A DNA stretch of 64,000 nucleotides from Roseovarius sp. W115. GTDB taxonomy: Bacteria > Pseudomonadota > Alphaproteobacteria > Rhodobacterales > Rhodobacteraceae. Both the position numbers and the translations under genes were made by a program. The notes below the pieces were generated by a model that saw only the letters and a list, made by a program, of their open reading frames with translations, made no database searches and was not told the DNA's origin. The stretch is from contig NZ_CP146606.1 of assembly GCF_032842945.2 (NCBI RefSeq), forward strand, positions 2,174,501 through 2,238,500. The letters run 5' to 3'. Below are positions 55,149-62,869 of this stretch, piece after piece; position 1 is the first letter of the stretch; each line of letters opens with the position of its first letter.

Positions 55149-55454
55149 ATGGCAAAAACCATCGTCGTCAAACAAGTGGGCTCGCCCATCCGCCGCCCTC
55201 AAGACCAGCGCGCCACGCTGATTGGTCTGGGCCTCAACAAGATGCACAAAACCCGCGAGCTGGAAGACACGCCTTCCGTGCGCGGCATGATCAACAAGAT
55301 CCCGCATCTGGTGGAAATCGTCGAAGAAAAGGGTGAGCGCCGTCTCGTAAATCATCCAGTGGATGATTTAAGGCGCGAACGGGCGAAGCACCGACCTTCG
55401 GAATTAAGAGCACCCCGGTCAGAGATGGCCGGGGTAATTTTGTTTTATACTTAA
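55149..55454 (+). CDS. rpmD: 50S ribosomal protein L30 with apparent stop-codon loss
   Basis: L30 is a small 50S protein, almost always about 60 residues. Residues 1-62 are a complete L30 ([40 protein letters not shown], ending LVEIVEEKG). Instead of stopping, the frame runs on 39 codons to 55454 through a hairpin and a terminator, giving an unrelated tail. If the GGG at 55331-55333 were GGGG, the next codons would be GGG TGA and the protein would end at residue 62. So the tail is probably not real, through sequence error or a recent one-base deletion. Confidence 0.9.
   Translation: MAKTIVVKQVGSPIRRPQDQRATLIGLGLNKMHKTRELEDTPSVRGMINKIPHLVEIVEEKGERRLVNHPVDDLRRERAKHRPSELRAPRSEMAGVILFYT
55348..55370. 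other. Perfect 10-bp hairpin after the expected rpmD stop
   Basis: TAAATCATCC-AGT-GGATGATTTA is a perfect 10-bp stem with a 3-nt loop. It resembles the CCAAATCCTTT-CTG-AAAGGATTTGG hairpin at 15374 (AAATC...GATTT arms and a 3-nt loop). Confidence 0.6.
55412..55447 (+). terminator. Intrinsic terminator of the rpmC-rpmD block
   Basis: ACCCCGG pairs with CCGGGGT around a 10-nt loop (extendable by a T-G and a C-G pair) and is followed by AATTTTGTTTT. As written it lies inside the extended rpmD reading frame, which argues that rpmD should end upstream. Confidence 0.85.
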
Positions 55455-55480
55455 AAAACTGCAGAGTATTTTTGCAAGAA

Positions 55481-56353
55481 ATGTCATTGTATCCTCTGTT
55501 TCACAAGAATGGAAAGGATGCAGTTGTGACAGAAAAAAGTGATGGTGGGTTCTACCATATGTTTAAACGGTGCCTCTTAGCCGCTTGGGCGGTTGTTTCT
55601 TTTGTGTTCAGATCATTTCCCGCACTGGCTTTTCTAGTGTTTTTTGGTTTCTTTGTTCTGAGCCACACTGTCAAAAGCATTGCAAATTTCACTTCGGAAA
55701 CGATCAACGCAGTGACTGGTGTAACGAGTGTATTGTCCGAAGCTACAACACTTCGAAATTCGGCAGATGCCAAGGCTGAAGCTGCGGAGTCTAAGCTTAA
55801 AAAGGCTGAAAAACGAGTAAGGGAATTGGAGGCTCAAACAAAGGCGCAAGCGAAAGTGGTAAAGTCGCTGAAATCGGAAAACGAAGGTCTTCGTAAAACC
55901 AAGTTTGTAACCTTTAAAGGCGAAAAGGTTTCGTTAGAAAAAGCCACAAGTACGACAATTCGTAGTTTGCAGTCCAGAACAACAAAAGTAGCGACTGCTA
56001 ACGTAGCCAGCGCAGCTGGTGAGAGTATTCCGTTTTACGGAATTGCAATAATCGTTGGAGCAACGGCGTTCGAGTTGAACAGCGCTTGCACTACAATGCG
56101 TGACCTGCACGAGCTCGAAACCGCTATAAACCCCTCGACTGCTTCGCAGACGGACGTAAATAACGTATGCGGCTTAAAAGTTCCAACACGGGAGGAACTC
56201 TGGCAAGGCGTGAAGTCGTCGCCTGGTTTGGCTTGGTCAAAAGCCGTTGGCGCTTATGACAGTTCTTCAAACTGGGTGAGCGAATTGGAGGCTCCTGATT
56301 TTTCAGGAGGGTGGCAGAAGATGAAATCGAGGTTCAACTTCTTTTCCGAATAG
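55481..56353 (+). CDS. AT-rich accessory gene: membrane-anchored coiled-coil protein
   Basis: I do not recognise this family. The 290-residue product has one or two hydrophobic helices (CLLAAWAVVSFVFRSFPALA and FLVFFGFFVLS, near residues 30-60), a long coiled coil (residues about 90-140, DAKAEAAESKLKKAEKRVRE), and a second hydrophobic or Gly-containing stretch (GESIPFYGIAIIVGATAFEL). The start may be ATG 55481 or GTG 55526, which has GAAAGGA 8 bases upstream. The DNA is clearly more AT-rich than rpsE-rpmD. Its last 51 bases overlap the convergent VWA gene. The terminator at 55412 isolates it from rpmD. Confidence 0.55.
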   Translation: MSLYPLFHKNGKDAVVTEKSDGGFYHMFKRCLLAAWAVVSFVFRSFPALAFLVFFGFFVLSHTVKSIANFTSETINAVTGVTSVLSEATTLRNSADAKAEAAESKLKKAEKRVRELEAQTKAQAKVVKSLKSENEGLRKTKFVTFKGEKVSLEKATSTTIRSLQSRTTKVATANVASAAGESIPFYGIAIIVGATAFELNSACTTMRDLHELETAINPSTASQTDVNNVCGLKVPTREELWQGVKSSPGLAWSKAVGAYDSSSNWVSELEAPDFSGGWQKMKSRFNFFSE

Positions 56354-57052
56354 CCACCTATCCAGCTCCCCCACCACCGCACACCCCAACGTCCGTCTTA
56401 ACGCATCCACAAGCTCATCTACCGTTTCGGTCGTCACATAGCTCCCACCGGTCTGATCTGCGAGGCATTGCACCTCTGCGGCGGCGGCTTGAAACGCCTC
56501 AATACTGTTCCACGAAAACGGGTCAAACACCAACCTGAAGCCGATGATGTGCACCGTCAGATCGCGGCCTGTCGATGCCAGCTGCTGGCCTAGCCGGCAC
56601 GGCGCGCCGCTGCAGGTTTCCGAGCCGTCTGTGACCAGCACGATGATGCCGGGGGTGGTGCGATAGTCCAAAACCTCAGCCGCCTCGCGCACGGCATCCG
56701 TGAGCGGGGTCAGGCCGGCAGGGCGAAGGGCCTTCACCTCGGCAATCACAGCCCTGTCTGCATCTGCCCTTGGTGTGAATTTCACCTGAATCCCGCGACA
56801 GCTGTCCGCTGCGCCCGGCCCATAGGTCAATAGCCCGATGCGACGGACCGGGGCGACCTGCGGCATCACCTCGGCCACCGCTGTACGGGCTTCTTCAATG
56901 CGTGAGGGGCCACTGGCGCCAAAGCCAAGTTCCGCCATGGAGGCTGAGCCGTCAAAGACCAACATAGCGTCCCGGCTGCATTGCGCCATGCTCTGGGTGG
57001 CCACGCATAACGCAAGGCCTGTTGCGGCGGCGGTTTTCAGAACTTTAGCCAA
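56303..57052 (-). CDS. Secreted von Willebrand factor A domain protein (paralogue 1)
   Basis: The 249-residue product has a signal peptide (ending SMAQC) and a VWA domain with an intact MIDAS: DGSAS at residues 34-38, GLTPLTDAV for the threonine, and VLVTDGSETCSG for the aspartate. VWA domains bind partners through metal. It is about half identical to the upstream gene by eye (AMLVFDGSASMAELG, RRIGLLTYGPGA, DRDLTVH/RDLTVH). Its C-terminus runs 22 residues past the paralogue's end (ELDRWLFGKEVEPRFHLLPP) and is encoded opposite the 3' end of the coiled-coil gene. The start overlaps paralogue 2 by 8 bases. Confidence 0.85.
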   Translation of the reverse strand: MAKVLKTAAATGLALCVATQSMAQCSRDAMLVFDGSASMAELGFGASGPSRIEEARTAVAEVMPQVAPVRRIGLLTYGPGAADSCRGIQVKFTPRADADRAVIAEVKALRPAGLTPLTDAVREAAEVLDYRTTPGIIVLVTDGSETCSGAPCRLGQQLASTGRDLTVHIIGFRLVFDPFSWNSIEAFQAAAAEVQCLADQTGGSYVTTETVDELVDALRRTLGCAVVGELDRWLFGKEVEPRFHLLPPS

Positions 57053-57743
57053 TGAGGGCGCATCCCAGAGTGCGTCGCAGGGCCTGGCTCAGCTCATCAA
57101 TGGTCTCGGTTGAGACATACATACCCCCGGTTTGATCCGAGAGACATTTGGCGACCGAAATGCCATCAGGGTACACATTGGCCTCGGGGCTGTCCCAGGC
57201 AAAGCGATCCGTGACCACGCGAAATCCGATGACGTGCACAGTTAGGTCGCGATCCGTTGCCGCGAGTTCGGCGCCCAAGGCGCAAGGCCTGCCACCACAG
57301 GTTTCGTTGCCATCTGTAACGAGCACCACGATACCAGGCTCTGAGCGATAGTTCAGCACGTCAGCAGCGGTGCGCACGGCCTCTGTCAGGGGGGTTAAGC
57401 CATTGGGATCAAGTAGCTCTATCGCCTCAAGGATCGGTTGCGCAGCATCCGCGACAGGCCCAAATTTGAGGTTGATCCCTTCGCAGGAGTTCTCCGGACC
57501 CGGCCCATAGGTCAACAGGCCAATCCGGCGCACCGGGGCAATCTGCGGCATTGCGTCGTGTAACGCAGTGCGGGCGTCGTCGATGCGCTTGGGATCCGCA
57601 AGGTTGAGACCCAATTCGGCCATGGAGGCTGATCCGTCAAACACCAGCATCGCATCACGGGCGCAATCGGTGGCAGAGGCTGTTGTGCTGAACGTGAGGC
57701 TTGCGGCGAGGCAGCTGGCCAGGATTGTCTTTGTGCTCTTCAT
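57045..57743 (-). CDS. Secreted von Willebrand factor A domain protein (paralogue 2)
   Basis: The 232-residue product has a signal peptide (ILASCLAASLTFSTTASA) and an intact MIDAS (DGSASM, GLTPLTEAVRTAADV, VLVTDGNETCGG). The C-terminal half has several conserved cysteines in both copies (ETCGGRPC and ETCSGAPC, CLSDQTGG and CLADQTGG), suggesting disulfides in the periplasm or outside. This is the first gene of a two-gene tandem, probably from duplication. Function unknown. Confidence 0.85.
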   Translation of the reverse strand: MKSTKTILASCLAASLTFSTTASATDCARDAMLVFDGSASMAELGLNLADPKRIDDARTALHDAMPQIAPVRRIGLLTYGPGPENSCEGINLKFGPVADAAQPILEAIELLDPNGLTPLTEAVRTAADVLNYRSEPGIVVLVTDGNETCGGRPCALGAELAATDRDLTVHVIGFRVVTDRFAWDSPEANVYPDGISVAKCLSDQTGGMYVSTETIDELSQALRRTLGCALIG

Positions 57744-57804
57744 ATTGTCATAACATATCCCAACGGGCCTAAAATCAACTCACAGCACTGCGAGGGAATT
57801 GAAT

Positions 57805-58197
57805 ATGTTGGTAAAAACGCTTTCTGACGTACTTGGCACACCAGATCATGCCACGGGAGACGCCTTTGAAAGCCGGCGGATTTTGTTGGCACGCGATGGG
57901 TTGGGGTATTCGTTTCACGACACGGTGGTAAAGGCCGGCAGCACCCAGCACCTGCACTACAAGAACCATATTGAGGCGAACTACTGCATTGAAGGGAAAG
58001 GAGAAGTTGAGAACGCCGTCACCGGTGAAACCTGGCCGCTTGAGCCGGGGGTGATGTATGTTCTGAATGAGCATGACCCGCATATCATCCGGGCTGAAAC
58101 GGATTTGCGGTTCATCTGTATCTTTACGCCAGCGCTCAGTGGGCAAGAGACCCATGACGCCGATGGGAGCTATGCGGCGCCATGCAATTCTGAGTAA
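57805..58197 (+). CDS. ectC: Ectoine synthase-like protein, solitary copy
   Basis: EctC cyclises N-gamma-acetyl-diaminobutyrate to the compatible solute ectoine. The 130-residue cupin (ATG 57805, MLVKTLSDVLGTPDH) has the iron-binding residues Glu57 (HIEANYCIEGKGE), Tyr85 (GVMYVLNEHDPH) and His93 in the positions known for EctC. The last third (ETDLRFICIFTPALSGQETH) differs from common EctC ends. No ectA, ectB or ectD is in the window, so this is a solo ectC, a situation reported in some bacteria without full ectoine synthesis. Bases 58096-58178 recur at 59701-59783. Upstream are VWA genes on the other strand. Confidence 0.85.
   Translation: MLVKTLSDVLGTPDHATGDAFESRRILLARDGLGYSFHDTVVKAGSTQHLHYKNHIEANYCIEGKGEVENAVTGETWPLEPGVMYVLNEHDPHIIRAETDLRFICIFTPALSGQETHDADGSYAAPCNSE
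58096..58178 (+). repeat. 83-bp direct repeat, left copy (inside ectC)
   Basis: The stretch GAAACGG...TATGCGGC is repeated at 59701-59783 with the same length and about five mismatches. The left copy is within intact ectC. The right copy is in an ectC remnant with no ectC body upstream. Confidence 0.85.
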
Positions 58198-58393
58198 CGC
58201 TCTGACGCTAAACAAAAGGTCGATTGGGGGCCGTTCTGATCCGTAACCAGCACTTCTGGTCTTAGGTGTTGCACAAAAGATTCGGTCGTATATGAGGCGG
58301 AAATTTCGCCTTTGTCCGACCTTTGTCGATAGCCGCCAATGTGTTACGCACTAATCAACGGCGAAAAAAGCTCCAAATCTTGAGTGCAGGACA

Positions 58394-58877
58394 ATGACAA
58401 ACACCGTGGCGACCCTTTGGATAGGGCCCCAACTATCGTGGCTTGAGCGTCTTAGCCTGAAGTCTTTTCACGACATCGGCCAAACCCCAATTCTTTATAC
58501 ATACGACGAAATTGAGGACGTCCCAGACTATGTCGATCTGCGCGACGCAAGAGAGGTGATGGACGAAGCTTTTACGCAGACATACTGGGGCAAAGATCGT
58601 CTTGATGATCCTCGTATACATTCGGACATTTTCCGCGTCATGCTAATGCGCAAAACAGATCACATTTGGGTGGACGCGGATATCTATGCATCTTTATGCG
58701 TCTGGCATTCGCCGTCGGTTAGTCAGGCAAGGCATGAACGGCGTCCCGCCAGTTGATAGCTTTCTCGAATTGCTTTGCCGAGCGCACCGGATTGACCCCG
58801 AAGCCTACCCCATCACACATCGAGACAGCAAAGAAAGCGCGCAACTGCGCCGAAAACTCTATCGTGCTGGGAAATAG
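58394..58877 (+). pseudogene. Decayed capsular-polysaccharide-type glycosyltransferase
   Basis: The first frame (58394-58756) starts MTNTVATLWIGPQLSWLERL and has RLSLKSFHDIGQ, then HSDIFRVMLMRKTDHIWVDA with the DxD-like DADIYA, which ends the GT-A-like N-terminal third of such enzymes (usually about 250 residues). The other frame (ending at 58877) has GMNGVPPVDSFLELLCRAH, resembling the distal part of such proteins. An internal deletion plus frame change best explains the pair. The remaining methyltransferase downstream suggests a relic of a surface-glycan locus. A plain short gene is the alternative. Confidence 0.5.
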
Positions 58878-58891
58878 CGAAGGGGATAACA

Positions 58892-59551
58892 ATGCGACAG
58901 AAGCTTCAAGATTCCTTCTCTACGATTGACTGGTCTGAGCACAAAAAGGGAGTGCCGCGTTCTGGTCCGGGATCTACTCTTGCGCATACAGAGTCCTTGC
59001 GCGCGGCGTTACCGATGTTGTTTCGCAAATACCAGGTCAAGAGTTTTGTCGACGCGCCTTGCGGCGACTGGCATTGGATGCAAAAGGTCGACCTGAAAGG
59101 TGTCTCATACCTTGGGCTTGAGATCGTCGAAGACCTGGTTGAAACCAACACAAAGCAGTTTGGCGGTCGAAGCGTAAAGTTTGAGCTGGCCGATATCACC
59201 AATGATCCGCTGCCCAAGGCCGATATGATCATGTGCCGTGATTGCTTGTTTCACCTAAAATTTTGGTTGCGCTGGGAGTTTTTTGAGAACTTCCTGGCAT
59301 CTCATTCGTCTTATCTATTGACGACTGTGCACGATAATCCTTTTAACCGAAACGTTCCGGAGAATGGGAAATTCCGCTGGTTCAATCCGCGTATTGAACC
59401 TTTCAACTTCCCGCAGCCTTTGGAGTTGATTTCAGATGTACCCATTGGTCAAGATGAAGGCGGTGACGAAGATTTCCGTCAGCGACGTTACATGGGACTT
59501 TGGCATCGCGATCAGATCAGTGAGGCGTTGAAGGCTCGCGAAGGGGCATAA
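58892..59551 (+). CDS. Class I SAM-dependent methyltransferase
   Basis: The 219-residue product has the SAM-binding motif I in SFVDAPCGDWHWMQ (residues 51-64), GVSYLGLEIVEDLVETNTK for motif II, and KADMIMCRDCLFHLKFWLRW for motif IV/post-I. Its aromatic-rich C-terminus and glycosyltransferase neighbour suggest it methylates a sugar or a small molecule, as in surface-glycan loci; the substrate is unknown. The start is ATG 58892, 14 bases after the glycosyltransferase remnant. Confidence 0.8.
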   Translation: MRQKLQDSFSTIDWSEHKKGVPRSGPGSTLAHTESLRAALPMLFRKYQVKSFVDAPCGDWHWMQKVDLKGVSYLGLEIVEDLVETNTKQFGGRSVKFELADITNDPLPKADMIMCRDCLFHLKFWLRWEFFENFLASHSSYLLTTVHDNPFNRNVPENGKFRWFNPRIEPFNFPQPLELISDVPIGQDEGGDEDFRQRRYMGLWHRDQISEALKAREGA

Positions 59552-59700
59552 GCGCCGATGGAGTTACAGACTCTGCCTGGGTTATGACATTGACCACTTA
59601 AGTGCAGACACCATTTCAGACAGGTGGGTCCACAGGGTATTATCCCACGGATTCCAGATTTCTCAGAGTGTTCGGAAGGGATGTTGTTCCACGATCCCGA

Positions 59701-59793
59701 GAAACGGACCTGCGGTTCATCTGTATCTTTACGCCAGCGCTCAGCGGGCAAGAGACGCATGACGCAGATGGGAGCTATGCGGCTTCGGAGTAA
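59701..59793 (+). pseudogene. ectC 3'-end fragment (right copy of the 83-bp repeat)
   Basis: This encodes ETDLRFICIFTPALSGQETH and DADGSYAASE then a stop, nearly identical to the EctC C-terminus at 58097-58197. The 5' boundary is sharp at GAAACGG; upstream sequence is not ectC-like. It is a remnant without start, and it marks the right edge of a 1.6-kb segment bracketed by the duplication. Confidence 0.85.
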
Positions 59794-59809
59794 GAGCGCC
59801 AATAAAGCC

Positions 59810-59922
59810 GCTCAAAGGTTAACACCCTTATTTTGCAGGATTTGGGCGTCGGTATTACATCAGTATCACGTCGGTATTGCGTCGGTGTGGCATCGGTATC
59901 CGGTCGGATTTAATGCGCCGTT
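59810..59922. repeat. Dispersed repeat, copy B, with 11-bp internal periodicity
   Basis: Begins GCTCAAAGGTTAAC and aligns with 665-754 over about 89 bases with one gap, then more weakly to about 59922 (GATTTAATGCGCCG against GATTAATGCACCG). The 11-bp units are GCGTCGGTATT, ACATCAGTATC, ACGTCGGTATT, GCGTCGGTGTG and a diverged fifth. It lies 17 bases after the ectC fragment and about 70 bases before the convergent 3' end of the Rieske gene. Confidence 0.6.
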
Positions 59923-59990
59923 CGGACGCAACATCGCAAGATGTTGAGAGAGTTATGCAAGCATCAATCTTGGTCAGACGTGGCCAGGTT

Positions 59991-60989
59991 TCACTCTTGC
60001 GCGGCGCGCAACCGCTGTTGGAAATAGGCGACACCTTGTTCGTGACGCGGCGACAGGGGACCGGGACGATACCCGCCGCTTTCGTAGTTCTTCTGCGTTT
60101 CCAGACAGACCTCAAAATCCTCACGCACCACCGCCAGATTGTCGGCGATTGTCTTGTCTCGTGCCGCTTTGGTCGCCTCAGAGGTGTCGGCAAAATAGAA
60201 ATTGTAGATCAATTCGGTTTGTCGGTGATTGATTGGGTTGATCCGCGATGTGTTCATGCCGCCATTGAAAAGTGACAACGTCCAGTTGGGCCACATCCAA
60301 AGCCATTTGCCGCGGTAGAAAAGCGCGTCCTTGGGCGGCGCGGACATGCGTACAAGACCATCGCAGGCCACGGTCTCAAACTGTTCAAAATCGATAGCGG
60401 CGTGAAACTCGGGATGGATGCCCGGGATGTGATAGCCTTCGACGAAGTTGTCTGTGTAGATTTTCCAGTTGGCGTCGAAGATCAGACGCTCCTCATGGAC
60501 CCAATGGAAGGTTTCCAGAGGTTCGTTTTCCAGTTCTGGCACTGTATCGGCAAGCTGGTCGGTCAGACTGATCTGCGGTGCAATCGCCACAAACAACAAC
60601 CCGCGCCAAACCTCGAAAGACACGGTGTCGAGGGACCACTCGGCCATGTTGAAGTCGGCATCGTCCCCCCACCATGGCACATTCAGCAAGGACCCGTCTT
60701 CGCCCCAGACCCATTGGTGATAGGGGCAGCGGATGGTGCTGCACCGCCCCGTGCCCTCAGGGAGTAGGCGCGCACCGCGATGACGACAGACATTGCGAAA
60801 GGCACGAAGCCCGTCCCTAGCGCGCACCACGAATACCTTTTGACCGGCGATCTCGGTGGCGATGTAGTCGCCGCGCTCGGCCAGACGCGAGGCCGGGCCG
60901 ATCATCTGCCATGTGCTGGCAAAGATGCGCTGCACATCAGAGGCGTGGATCTCCGCACAGGTGTAGTGACGCGGGTGCAGGTTTTGCAT
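59991..60989 (-). CDS. Rieske non-heme iron oxygenase alpha subunit
   Basis: The 332-residue product has a Rieske [2Fe-2S] site with Cys68, His70, Cys88 and His91 (VCRHRGARLL, RCPYHQWVWGEDG) and a catalytic iron site DNFVEGYHIPGIHPE with His187, His192 and Glu184 at the bridge position three residues before His187. In classical aromatic oxygenases that bridge residue is Asp, whereas quaternary-amine oxygenases such as choline or carnitine monooxygenase use Glu, so a quaternary-amine or similar substrate is likely (inference). No reductase gene is adjacent. A dual CDGSH gene lies upstream in the same direction. Confidence 0.88.
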   Translation of the reverse strand: MQNLHPRHYTCAEIHASDVQRIFASTWQMIGPASRLAERGDYIATEIAGQKVFVVRARDGLRAFRNVCRHRGARLLPEGTGRCSTIRCPYHQWVWGEDGSLLNVPWWGDDADFNMAEWSLDTVSFEVWRGLLFVAIAPQISLTDQLADTVPELENEPLETFHWVHEERLIFDANWKIYTDNFVEGYHIPGIHPEFHAAIDFEQFETVACDGLVRMSAPPKDALFYRGKWLWMWPNWTLSLFNGGMNTSRINPINHRQTELIYNFYFADTSEATKAARDKTIADNLAVVREDFEVCLETQKNYESGGYRPGPLSPRHEQGVAYFQQRLRAAQE

Positions 60990-61072
60990 AGGGCGCTCTT
61001 TGGGTCGTTTCGGCCAGCCAACAAGAGGCGACGCTTTGCACCTAAAGATACATTAATCTGCAAGGCAAGGGG

Positions 61073-61312
61073 TCAAAGTTTCGAGTGGCTTCCATCGCAC
61101 ATTGGGGACTTGCCGGTGGCCTTGCACCCACAGAAGAAGACCTTGCCGTCCTTTTCTGCCGTGTATTTTAGGGGCGTGAAATCCGTATCTTTGTGACTTC
61201 CATCACAAAAGGGCTGGTTGCTGCTTTTCCCGCAAGCACACCAAAAGTAATTTTTCCCCGCTTCGACATCGACGGGATACGGGGATTTCTGGGCGATTTC
61301 TGGCTTGGACAT
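61073..61312 (-). CDS. Dual CDGSH-type [2Fe-2S] protein
   Basis: CDGSH proteins bind redox-active, labile [2Fe-2S] clusters with three Cys and one His. The 79-residue product has two complete motifs: CACGKSSNQPFCDGSH at residues 25-40 and CGCKATGKSPMCDGSH at 61-76. No signal peptide or membrane helix. It is 83 bases upstream of the Rieske gene on the same strand and could donate electrons to it or sense redox state; that is inference. Confidence 0.92.
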   Translation of the reverse strand: MSKPEIAQKSPYPVDVEAGKNYFWCACGKSSNQPFCDGSHKDTDFTPLKYTAEKDGKVFFCGCKATGKSPMCDGSHSKL

Positions 61313-61878
61313 GTCTGGCTCCGGTTGATGCTTTGGATAAATTTATGCTGGATGCAGGTTTTGACCAGCCCATGCGGTTTGCCAACACTGCCGTTGCGAA
61401 AGAAAGGAGTCTTCGGAAAGGATGAAGAATGGGTCATGAAGCGCAGTTTTGAAGGCGGCTTGGCGGACGATGCTGCCATAGCCAATTGAAGTACGAAGAC
61501 GCGCGATGGCCAGACCGCGGGGTGGCGACCTGCCATTGGTCAGGTCACTTTATGGCAGCCAAGCCTGCAAATTCGTTGATCTCAGCGCCCACGTGGACCA
61601 ATCGCCAGCCCGGGGGGCGGTCTGGCAATCGCGCGGCGGCGCTACGCGCCTTGATTCCGCGCGAAGGGAGTCTTCTTGGGCTCTCAGCTGACCTTTGCGT
61701 CACGTGCGCCGTACGCCGTTGAGTTTACAAATCTCGCAAATTAAGCCGTTTCTCCAACTTTTTCACGCTTTGTTAACACCTTACCTCACGCCGCTGTAAC
61801 AGGGGTGCGGAATTCTTGGTTTCATAGCCTAGCGCGCATTCCAAAGATGCGGTGGGCTGAGAAAGAGCCGGGTGTGTG
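61313..61878. other. Gene-poor stretch between the CDGSH gene and the CBU_0592-like gene
   Basis: I see no convincing gene here. Open frames exist but have no recognisable motif. A GTTAAC-containing AT-rich section around 61760-61800 probably holds the promoter of the next gene. No RNA gene or repeat was recognised. Confidence 0.5.
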
Positions 61879-62262
61879 ATGGTTTGGTATGAGTTTGCGA
61901 GTTTGGATTTTGTGTTCGTATGTCGGGCTGTGGGATTGGTGGGGGTGTCTATCTATGTGCTGGGATTTTTTGCCCTGTGTACCGGGCGCCTGAGCTGTTC
62001 CACACCGACATATTTTTTGCTGACGGGCAGTGCGGCGTCTTGTGTGATGGTGTCGCTGTTTGTGGACTTCAATCTCAGTGCGGCGCTGATCCAGGGGTTT
62101 TACATCGTGATGTCGCTGGGTGGTGCGGTGAAGCGCTGGCGGCAGTTGGGGTCGCGGCGTCTGCCGTCTGTTGAGGTCACATCGACCCATGTGGCGGCGT
62201 CTGATCCCCCGATTTTCGTGAGCGAACGTCGGAGGCAGGCCAGTCCGGCGCGGTTGCAATAG
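61879..62262 (+). CDS. CBU_0592-like small membrane protein
   Basis: The roughly 127-residue product has three hydrophobic helices: FVFVCRAVGLVGVSIYVLGF, TYFLLTGSAASCVMVSLFVD and SAALIQGFYIVMSLGGAVKR. The motif FNLSAALIQGFYIVMSLGG fits the CBU_0592-like family of unknown function. ATG 61879 is preferred over GTG 61876. The soluble tail (RRLPSVEVTSTHVAASDPP) is basic and proline-rich. It is on the same strand as rplO. Confidence 0.65.
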   Translation: MVWYEFASLDFVFVCRAVGLVGVSIYVLGFFALCTGRLSCSTPTYFLLTGSAASCVMVSLFVDFNLSAALIQGFYIVMSLGGAVKRWRQLGSRRLPSVEVTSTHVAASDPPIFVSERRRQASPARLQ

Positions 62263-62271
62263 TCTTCGCAC

Positions 62272-62300
62272 TTGATCACATATCGCTTCGGGTCTATACG
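62272..62300 (+). promoter_or_regulatory. Likely promoter for rplO-secY
   Basis: TTGATC (62272-62277), a 17-base spacer and TATACG (62295-62300) lie about 96 bases before rplO. The spacing and the -10 match the rpsL promoter, so the last ribosomal block has its own start. Confidence 0.65.
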
Positions 62301-62395
62301 CCCCCGGTGGCCCAGTGCCATACGACTCACAATCAAGAAACGCCGTGGTTGGCCCGTTACGCTTCGGGGGTCACATCCGGCTTAGGAGAAGCGAT

Positions 62396-62869
62396 ATGAA
62401 ACTCAATGAATTGCGCGACAATCCCGGCGCGACCAAACGTAAGAAACGTGTTGGCCGTGGTCCTGGCTCTGGCATGGGTAAGACCGCTGGCCGTGGTATC
62501 AAAGGTCAGAAATCCCGGTCGGGCGTGGCCATTGCGGGTTATGAGGGTGGGCAAATGCCGCTCTACCAACGCCTGCCCAAGCGTGGCTTTAATAAGCCGA
62601 ACCGCAAGAAGTTTGCCGTTGTGAACCTTGGTCTCATTCAGAAATTCGTCGATGCGAAGAAACTGGATGCCAAGAAAGCAATCACAGAAGACGTGCTTGT
62701 CGAGAGCGGTCTGGTGCGGCGCAAGCTGGACGGTATCCGCGTTCTGGCCAAGGGCGAGGTGAGTACCAAGCTCACGCTGGAAGTGACGGGCGCGTCGAAA
62801 TCGGCCATTGAAGCAGTGGAAAAAGCAGGCGGTTCTTTGACCGTCGCGGCAGCTCAGGCGGCTGAATAA
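62396..62869 (+). CDS. rplO: 50S ribosomal protein L15
   Basis: L15 is a late-assembly protein. The 157-residue product has [40 protein letters not shown] and [23 protein letters not shown] 62396 follows GGAGAAG. A longer in-frame reading from 62315 is not family-like. The C-terminal Ala-rich end (TVAAAQAAE) is normal. secY follows 110 bases later. rpmD, its usual upstream neighbour, is 7 kb away. Confidence 0.98.
   Translation: MKLNELRDNPGATKRKKRVGRGPGSGMGKTAGRGIKGQKSRSGVAIAGYEGGQMPLYQRLPKRGFNKPNRKKFAVVNLGLIQKFVDAKKLDAKKAITEDVLVESGLVRRKLDGIRVLAKGEVSTKLTLEVTGASKSAIEAVEKAGGSLTVAAAQAAE

Noticed and set aside
61486..61722. A small plus-strand frame in the gap after the CDGSH gene
   Set aside because: There is no ribosome-binding site or recognisable motif, and composition does not suggest coding.
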